A DNA stretch of 56,051 bases from Pelosinus propionicus DSM 13327 (GTDB taxonomy: Bacteria > Bacillota > Negativicutes > DSM-13327), in NCBI RefSeq assembly GCF_900114615.1, contig NZ_FOTS01000034.1:1-56051 (forward strand). The letters are read 5' to 3'. The translations under genes were made by a program, and so were the position numbers. Below, piece by piece: positions 50,847 through 56,051 of this stretch. Every line of letters starts with the position of its first letter. Within the stretch, counting starts at the first letter, position 1. The notes under the pieces were generated by a model. The model had not been told where the DNA came from and made no database searches. It saw only the letters and a program-made list of their open reading frames with translations.

Positions 50847-52028
50847 ATGGTAATAGGTAAAGAAATATTAGCTCGGGCAGCTAATGCAATGAACGTGAAA
50901 AGTAAGGAAACCATTCAAGTCGCAATTGATTATTGCATTATTAATGATGCTGTATCAAATTTGAGTATTGACTACCTTTGTGATGAGGATAGTATTTTTG
51001 ATAAAAACAAAGTAGCAGTGATTATTGATCATGATACTCCCAGTGGATCAGAAGCCGTCTCTATCATACAAAGAAAGCTGATTAACTTTGCAAAGAAATA
51101 TGACACTATCTATCATGAGGGTGAAGGCGTTGGCTATCAATTGATGCTCGACCACTATGTGAAAGATGGACAAATTATCGCGGGCTGTGGTGAACATATT
51201 TCTGTTTTGGGTGCTGTAGGGGCTATCGCTTTTAAAGTTAGTCCGAGGAGATTAGCAGAAGTAGTAAAAAGCGGAATATTGGAAATGAAAGTTCCAGAAT
51301 TTATAAAAATTGAATTTTCCGGAAATTTGTCTCCAGGTGTGTATGCAAAAGATCTTATCTTACATGTTATTAAAGATGTAGGAACAACAAAATTAGCTGG
51401 AAAAATACTTGAGTTTACAGGAGAGGCTTTACAAGCGCTTACGCTTAATGACAGAATTACCATTTGCAATTTGGCAGGAAAAACAAATGCGGCCAGTGCA
51501 GTTGTAAATCTTAGTGAGTCTTCTAACGGTGATGAATATGGAGCAACTTATCAATATGATTTAGGCTTGGTTAAACCGTCTATTGCGACCCCGGGAAGCT
51601 ATGATAATATTCTTGAAGTTGATCAAGTAGGGAATATTAAGGTAAACGAAGTATTTATAGGCGGTTGCTCAGGAGGACGAATTGAAGATTTGCGGCTTGC
51701 AGCAAAAATAATTAAGGGGCGCAAGGTGTCAAAAGGTATCCGCTTGATGGTGGCACCAATAACAAGCAGTGTTTATGTTCAAGCACTTAGAGAAGGACTA
51801 ATTACTGAATTTATCGATGCTGGTGCTGTTATCATGAACCAAGGCTGCAGTGTATGCTGGGGAAAATCCCAAGGAATTATTGATGCTGATGAAGTTCTGG
51901 TTTCAGCTGGATCCTTTAATTGCATGGGATGTGCGGGAGCAAAAAATGCAAAAATATATATTTCATCAGCGGTAACAGCAGCAGAAAGCTCCATTACAGG
52001 CATAATTTCTCAGGCCAGAATCAGATAA
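50847..52028 (+). CDS. Aconitase-superfamily large subunit, divergent (LeuC-like copy 1)
   Basis: 393 residues. The three iron-sulfur cysteines are kept (GGCSGGRIEDL and NQGCSVCWG), as is DH in IIDHDTPSGS. But the D-S-H motif of aconitases is altered to GCGEHISVLGAVGA, and the usual SCTNGR reads GCSGGR. So it is clearly different from the second copy at 52552 and may act on another substrate or serve as a partner subunit. ATG 50847 was chosen for AGAGGTG upstream; ATG 50805 has none. It is separated by 15 bp from the small subunit gene. Confidence 0.85.
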   Translation: MVIGKEILARAANAMNVKSKETIQVAIDYCIINDAVSNLSIDYLCDEDSIFDKNKVAVIIDHDTPSGSEAVSIIQRKLINFAKKYDTIYHEGEGVGYQLMLDHYVKDGQIIAGCGEHISVLGAVGAIAFKVSPRRLAEVVKSGILEMKVPEFIKIEFSGNLSPGVYAKDLILHVIKDVGTTKLAGKILEFTGEALQALTLNDRITICNLAGKTNAASAVVNLSESSNGDEYGATYQYDLGLVKPSIATPGSYDNILEVDQVGNIKVNEVFIGGCSGGRIEDLRLAAKIIKGRKVSKGIRLMVAPITSSVYVQALREGLITEFIDAGAVIMNQGCSVCWGKSQGIIDADEVLVSAGSFNCMGCAGAKNAKIYISSAVTAAESSITGIISQARIR

Positions 52029-52043
52029 AAAGGAGGTGGAAGT

Positions 52044-52541
52044 ATGCAACGAAATTTTGAAGGTAAAATATGGAAGTTTGGAAATGATATTGATACAGAT
52101 ATTATCATACCGACCCAACATCTTTCCTTACCGACTATGGAAGAAATGAAAAAATATACTTTTGAACCTTTAAGGCCTGAGTTAGCAGATTTAATTGCGC
52201 CTGGTGACATCATTGTAGCAGGTAAAAATTTCGGCTGTGGCTCTTCGAGGGAACAAGCGCCGGAAGTACTGTGCGCCCTCAAAATAAAGTGTATTATTGC
52301 AAAATCTTTTGCAAGAATCTTTTTTAGAAATGCAATCAATAATGGACTGCTTTTAATTGAGAGTGCAGATTTGGCGGATCATTGTGAAGAAGGCGATATG
52401 GTGATGGTAGACATTAATAATAAGTTGATTTGTAATGGGAAAGAATTTGCAATTCCTGCAATGCCCGAAAATTTATTCACGATTATTGAAGATGGCGGTT
52501 TAGTTAAAAGTATGAAAAAAAGAAATCAAATCCTAGTGTAG
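52044..52541 (+). CDS. Aconitase-superfamily small (swivel) subunit, LeuD-like
   Basis: 165 residues with the swivel-domain signatures FGNDIDTDIIIPTQHL and FGCGSSREQAPEVL, whose Ser and Arg bind the substrate, and FARIFFRNAINNGLL. Needed to complete one or both large subunits encoded on either side. RBS AAAGGAGGTG. Ten bases before the second large subunit gene. Confidence 0.93.
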   Translation: MQRNFEGKIWKFGNDIDTDIIIPTQHLSLPTMEEMKKYTFEPLRPELADLIAPGDIIVAGKNFGCGSSREQAPEVLCALKIKCIIAKSFARIFFRNAINNGLLLIESADLADHCEEGDMVMVDINNKLICNGKEFAIPAMPENLFTIIEDGGLVKSMKKRNQILV

Positions 52542-52551
52542 GAGGTGTGAT

Positions 52552-53808
52552 ATGGGATATACATTAGCAGAAAAAATTCTTATGCGTAATGCAAAAATAA
52601 AATCTTGTAGACCAGGAGATATTGTAATAACTAAGCCCGATATGGTTATGTTTCACGATATTTATACACCATTTGTTTATGATAAATTTAAGGAAATGGG
52701 CTTTACTAGGGTATGGGACAAAAGTAAGATTGCGATTATGTTAGACCATTTATTGCCTACCTGCTTAAAGGATGATCCGAGGCATTTGAGGTATGGTTAC
52801 AAATTTGCTGAAGAATTTGATATTGACAACTTCCACGCAGCAGAAGGAATTAGCCACCAGTTAATTCCTGAACTACGGTATGCGAAACCGGGAAATGTTG
52901 TGTATGTGACAGATTCTCATACCACAACCTACGGTGCCGTTAGCTGTTTTTCAACGGGAATTGGCTATACTGAAATGGCATCTATTCTAGGTACTGGGGA
53001 ATTATGGGCTAGAATTCCTAGCGCCATCAAAATTCAAATTGATGGAACACTGCCGCAAGGCGTTTATGCAAAGGACATTATTTTACGGATTTTAGGTGAT
53101 CTCAAAGCCGATGGGGGAACTTATAAATCTTTGGAGTTTTGCGGGACAACTGTTGATGAGCTTAGTATCGATTCTAGACTTACGATTTCCAATATGGCTG
53201 TTGAATGTGGTGCTAAAGCCGGATTATTTGCAGTTGATCAAAAAACGGCAGAATACAGTGGTGTAAATTATGAAGATGTAAAATGGATTTGCTTTGATGA
53301 AGATGCAGAATATGAGAGCATAATGCATTATACGGCGGAAGATTTTGTTCCTTATATCGCTTGTCCTCCTTATGTTGACAATGTACATCCTATTACAGAG
53401 GTGCAGGATGTAGAGGTACATGAAGTATTTATCGGCTCCTGCACGAATGGCAGACTGGAAGATTTAGCGATAGCTGCTAACATCCTGAAGGACAAAAAAG
53501 TCAGTAAATTTGTAAAGTTTATTGTAACACCTGCTTCAATAAAAATCTTTAAAGATGCAATAGACGCGGGCTATATTGAAATCTTAGTAAAAGCCGGAGC
53601 AATGGTGACGCATCCCTATTGTTCGTTATGTCAAGGGAGAAGCAGCGGGCTTATGGCTGAAAACGAAGTTCTGTTAGGAACGAATAATCGAAATTTCTTA
53701 GGCCGTATGGGGAGTGCTAAGGCTAAAACGTATTTAAGTTCACCTGCGGTAGCAGCAGCTTCTGCCATCACAGGGAAAATCACCGATCCGAGAGTTTTTA
53801 AATTTTAA
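52552..53808 (+). CDS. Aconitase-superfamily large subunit, canonical (LeuC-like copy 2)
   Basis: 418 residues with all motifs of the isopropylmalate dehydratase/homoaconitase group: MLDHLLPTC, VTDSHTTTYGAVSCF, IGSCTNGRLEDL and HPYCSLCQGRS. It binds a [4Fe-4S] cluster and moves or adds water on a hydroxy-di- or tricarboxylate. Leucine biosynthesis genes leuA and leuB are absent and the operon is catabolic, so isopropylmalate is an unlikely substrate; citramalate, dimethylmalate, citraconate or a tricarboxylate are options. RBS AGGAGGTG. Confidence 0.9.
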   Translation: MGYTLAEKILMRNAKIKSCRPGDIVITKPDMVMFHDIYTPFVYDKFKEMGFTRVWDKSKIAIMLDHLLPTCLKDDPRHLRYGYKFAEEFDIDNFHAAEGISHQLIPELRYAKPGNVVYVTDSHTTTYGAVSCFSTGIGYTEMASILGTGELWARIPSAIKIQIDGTLPQGVYAKDIILRILGDLKADGGTYKSLEFCGTTVDELSIDSRLTISNMAVECGAKAGLFAVDQKTAEYSGVNYEDVKWICFDEDAEYESIMHYTAEDFVPYIACPPYVDNVHPITEVQDVEVHEVFIGSCTNGRLEDLAIAANILKDKKVSKFVKFIVTPASIKIFKDAIDAGYIEILVKAGAMVTHPYCSLCQGRSSGLMAENEVLLGTNNRNFLGRMGSAKAKTYLSSPAVAAASAITGKITDPRVFKF

Positions 53809-53830
53809 AGAAGTGAGAGGGGAAAATAAA

Positions 53831-54784
53831 ATGAAATTTTTATTCAGAAAAGTACCGGCGGCCATCATGATTATACCAATGTTTGTTTCCGTAATCATTA
53901 ACACGTTGTTCCCAAATTTAGTGAATATGGGAAGTCTTACGACGGCTCTTTTTTCGAAGTCAGCTGTAGTTCCGTTAACAGGAGCCATTCTATTTTTTGC
54001 AGGTACACAATTAAAAATAAAAGAAGCTCCAGCAGCTATTAAACGTGGTGGGGTGTTGCTGGCTGCAAAATTTGCAGCAGGATATATAGGAGTTATGGTA
54101 ATAACGGGCATATTCGGGCATGGAGGATTATTCGGAATTTCAACGCTAGCAATGTTTGCAGCGATTTTGAGTTCTAATGGTGCAATCTATCTTGCAATCA
54201 CTGGTGAATATGGAGATCAGGCTGATTTAGGAGCATACAGTATGCTTTCGATTAAAGATGGTCCTTTTTTAACCTTATTAGCATTAGGGGCTTCAGGCGC
54301 TTCTAGTATCCCGGTTCATCAATTACTTGCAGCTGTATTTCCTATGATAGTTGGTATTATTTTAGGGAATTTATACGAAGAAGTGCAAAAATATTTTAAA
54401 GCCGGAGCACATGCACTGATTCCTCTGATTGGCTTCTCAATCGGTGCTTCATTAGACGTTAAACTGATGTTTCAGGCAGGAGCTAGCGGGATTTTATTAG
54501 GATGTATCGTTATGATGATTAGTGGGTTAATATTAATTTCTGTAGATAAACTTGTCTTGAGACGGCCAGGGTACGCAGGGGCAGCTTTGTCATGTACTGC
54601 AGGCAGCGCAGTAGCAACCCCGGCTATTGTAGCGGGAGTAGTTCCTAGCTTGCAAGGTGAAGCAGTAATTGCATCTGTGCAAATTGCAGCAGCTGTTATT
54701 GTTACAGCAATTTTATGCCCTATGTTAACTGCATGGACGATTCGAAAATGGGGAGCTCCCAAATGTGACGCTATAGGTCAATAA
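53831..54784 (+). CDS. 2-keto-3-deoxygluconate permease family transporter (KdgT-like)
   Basis: 317 residues, about ten membrane segments, KdgT family: KVPAAIMIIPMFVSVIINTL at the start, FAAILSSNGAIYLAITGEYG and LIPLIGFSIGASLD. KdgT imports 2-keto-3-deoxygluconate with protons; homologues in operons like this one may carry other organic acids. ATG 53831, behind AGAGGGG. The gene follows the second LeuC-like gene by 22 bp and probably brings in the substrate of this operon. Confidence 0.88.
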   Translation: MKFLFRKVPAAIMIIPMFVSVIINTLFPNLVNMGSLTTALFSKSAVVPLTGAILFFAGTQLKIKEAPAAIKRGGVLLAAKFAAGYIGVMVITGIFGHGGLFGISTLAMFAAILSSNGAIYLAITGEYGDQADLGAYSMLSIKDGPFLTLLALGASGASSIPVHQLLAAVFPMIVGIILGNLYEEVQKYFKAGAHALIPLIGFSIGASLDVKLMFQAGASGILLGCIVMMISGLILISVDKLVLRRPGYAGAALSCTAGSAVATPAIVAGVVPSLQGEAVIASVQIAAAVIVTAILCPMLTAWTIRKWGAPKCDAIGQ

Positions 54785-55048
54785 GAGTGATGCATTATAG
54801 TAGCGAAAATACTTAGCACAATAGTAGTTAGAAATATGGATTTAAGTTCATGTTGATAGTACATTAAAATGAAATTTTTATTGTCTTACTGGTCTGGTTA
54901 GATGAAGACATTACCAGTGAAACAATGAGCTTTTAAGTTTAACCAACAAGGCTTTTGGAAAGATCCAGGGGCAGGTCATTCAGCGGTTTATCATTAAAAT
55001 ATGCTGCGTTTATATCGAGTTATATTTCATCCCAGAATGGAGGTTTCT
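54785..55048. other. Gap before the RraA-like gene, with gene-remnant-like frame
   Basis: TTACTGGT (54886-54893) and ACCAGTGA (54913-54920) form a short imperfect dyad with 19 bp between. A 22-codon open stretch ending at 54991 (GFWKDPGAGHSAVYH) has no start and looks like the tail of a lost protein. No terminator found, so the next gene may still be in the operon. Confidence 0.3.
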
Positions 55049-55693
55049 ATGGAGCTTAAGACTCATGCAATGCCATTACTATTATCATCTGAGATGATAG
55101 AGGAATTCAGTCAACTTAGTACTACCTTGATCAGTGATGCCATGGCAGGTACTGGTGTTATGGATTATAAAATCAAGTCAATTAAGCCTGGTGTTAAATT
55201 GGCAGGAACAGCTTTTACGGTAGACACAAAGGAGGGAAGCGCATTAGCAGTGATAGCTGCTGTTGCGCTTGCCCAGCAGGGGCACATCCTAGTTATAAGC
55301 GGTAAGGGCGAAGCTAGTAATGCAGTTATTGGAGATATGCTAGTGAAAACAGCTTTAAAGAGTGGCATCTCAGGTATTGTAGTGGATGGCTTAGTACGAG
55401 ATGTTAGTGTGTTGCGTGACATGGACATGCCGTTGTTTGCGATAGGTGCAGTACCGTCAGCAGCAAAGAAAAACGGTCATGGTGAATTAAATAGTCCTAT
55501 AGTATGTGGTGGTATTTCTGTCAAACCGGGTGATTTGATTGTGGGCGATGACGATGGAGTGGTAGTAGTACCTTCTCATGCAATGTATGATGTTTTATTG
55601 GCAGCAAAGGCTAAGCTTGCTTCTGAAGAGCAGCGAATCCAAGATATTGATAATGGTCTTTTAGTGCCTGAATGGTTGAAGAAGCTGCTATAA
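55049..55693 (+). CDS. RraA-like protein (HMG/CHA aldolase or oxaloacetate decarboxylase family)
   Basis: 214 residues with the RraA-like fold: TTLISDAMAGTGVMD, AVIGDMLVKTALKSGISGIV, VVDGLVRDVSVLRDMDMPLF and PGDLIVGDDDGVVVVP. The G-x-x-L and R-D residues that bind metal and pyruvate enolate in 4-hydroxy-4-methyl-2-oxoglutarate aldolases are present (GDMLVKTA, LVRD). It could release pyruvate from a hydroxylated keto acid, or decarboxylate oxaloacetate, feeding the pyruvate oxidoreductase of the operon. ATG 55049 follows GGAGG with five bases between. Confidence 0.88.
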   Translation: MELKTHAMPLLLSSEMIEEFSQLSTTLISDAMAGTGVMDYKIKSIKPGVKLAGTAFTVDTKEGSALAVIAAVALAQQGHILVISGKGEASNAVIGDMLVKTALKSGISGIVVDGLVRDVSVLRDMDMPLFAIGAVPSAAKKNGHGELNSPIVCGGISVKPGDLIVGDDDGVVVVPSHAMYDVLLAAKAKLASEEQRIQDIDNGLLVPEWLKKLL

Positions 55694-55748
55694 AGACTAA
55701 TACTGAAAAGTAGTTGACGTTATTTTTAATGCGAAGTAAAGGAAAAGG

Positions 55749-55792
55749 GAGCTGTCTCAAAATAGGTTTTTAAAACCTATTTGAGATAGCTC
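55749..55792. repeat. Hairpin at the end of the right-hand insertion sequence
   Basis: GAGCTGTCTCAAAATAGG and CCTATTTGAGATAGCTC pair with few mismatches around TTTTTAAAA. GCTGTCTCAAA at an IS edge is typical of IS1182-like elements; it can also act as terminator for the RraA-like gene. Confidence 0.6.
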
Positions 55793-55914
55793 TTTCTTTG
55801 TATCCCTAACCGAATAGGGTATTTTCTCTTTTTTGCGAATTAAGTGGAGTAAAGTAGGCATAGCAAAGCTAGAGGAGCATTATGCCCCTCATAAATTGCT
55901 GTGCCTGCAACCTT

Positions 55915-56051
55915 TTAGGCGGTCTTTTTTTCGTGTAGCATTTTTCCGCACCGTTGTTGCTGTATTTTGTTATGTAGTTTATTTAAGTTATAGCCCATCG
56001 CCAAGAACAAGAATTCAGTCCTAACGCTTTGCTTGCCACGCAGCAAGAATC
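55915..56051 (-). CDS. Partial transposase, C-terminal end (IS1182-like)
   Basis: The complement reads FLLRGKQSVRTEFLFLAMGY, then NLNKLHNKIQQQ and KMLHEKKTA, ending at TAA (55917-55915). Segments like V-x-x-E-x-x-L-x-x-A-x-x-Y-N-L-N-K-L are typical of the C-terminus of IS1182-family transposases. At least 45 codons are inside the window; the rest lies beyond the right edge. Between it and the hairpin (55793-55914) is the IS non-coding end. Confidence 0.75.
   Translation of the reverse strand, partial: FLLRGKQSVRTEFLFLAMGYNLNKLHNKIQQQRCGKMLHEKKTA

Noticed and set aside
1-56051. CRISPR array, tRNA or rRNA genes
   Set aside because: No regularly spaced direct repeats and no tRNA- or rRNA-like conserved sequence noticed by eye; a covariance-model scan was not possible.

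Overview
The window looks like chromosomal DNA of a strictly anaerobic, low-GC, diderm Firmicute, most like a Negativicute of the Sporomusaceae (Pelosinus/Sporomusa type). Firmicute signs are AGGAGG-type ribosome binding sites, a T-box leader, a BirA-type operator, PRD/PTS regulation, pyruvate:ferredoxin oxidoreductase and a ptb-buk pair. Signs of an outer membrane are an RND efflux pump and a secreted TonB-C-domain protein. The taxon is inferred; no rRNA or tRNA gene was seen.

Layout. 1-308: truncated insertion sequence (transposase N-terminus, minus strand). 534-6517: PRD regulator, Ula-type PTS (IIA, IIB, IIC), SIS isomerase and DapA-like aldolase, an unassigned sugar or sugar-acid operon. 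6617-10839: Fur-box promoter with a TonB-C protein, SulP permease with divergent ArsR regulator, MFS transporter. 10933-18361: a cluster around a complete P1B-type ATPase with a GR-I-R N-terminal domain, a Fur box, two membrane-anchored helical proteins, and a second P-type ATPase that has lost its phosphorylation motif, A-domain TGE and N domain. A diiron ferritin-like protein closes the cluster. It resembles ferrosome (fez) loci and is the main candidate for an undescribed system.

18441-31183: mixed genes: a frameshifted Gfo/Idh/MocA gene, MarR regulator, a 44-aa membrane protein behind a Fur-like box, deacetylase, YjbQ, a sodium:solute symporter under a T-box with duplicated antiterminator, GrpB, old-yellow-enzyme reductase, flavodoxin-fold reductase, FabH under a palindromic operator, ZIP transporter and a TIM-barrel protein. 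31267-36139: TetR regulator and RND pump sharing one operator sequence. 36290-38837: FxLYD-like secreted protein, ClpP paralogue, aldo-keto reductase, FabZ-like protein.

38933-42079: BirA-box operon bioY-thiolase-acyl-CoA ligase; a class III aminotransferase diverges from it. 43795-55693: LacI regulator and, under two perfect 16-bp operators, nifJ-ptb-buk-LeuC-like-LeuD-like-LeuC-like-KdgT-like, followed by an RraA-like gene. This reads as uptake of an organic acid, isomerisation or hydration, aldol cleavage or decarboxylation to pyruvate, oxidation to acyl-CoA and ATP formation through acyl phosphate. 55749-56051: end of an IS1182-type element. A recurring hairpin family with CTCCTGCAAA/TTTGCAGGAG arms lies behind many of the genes.
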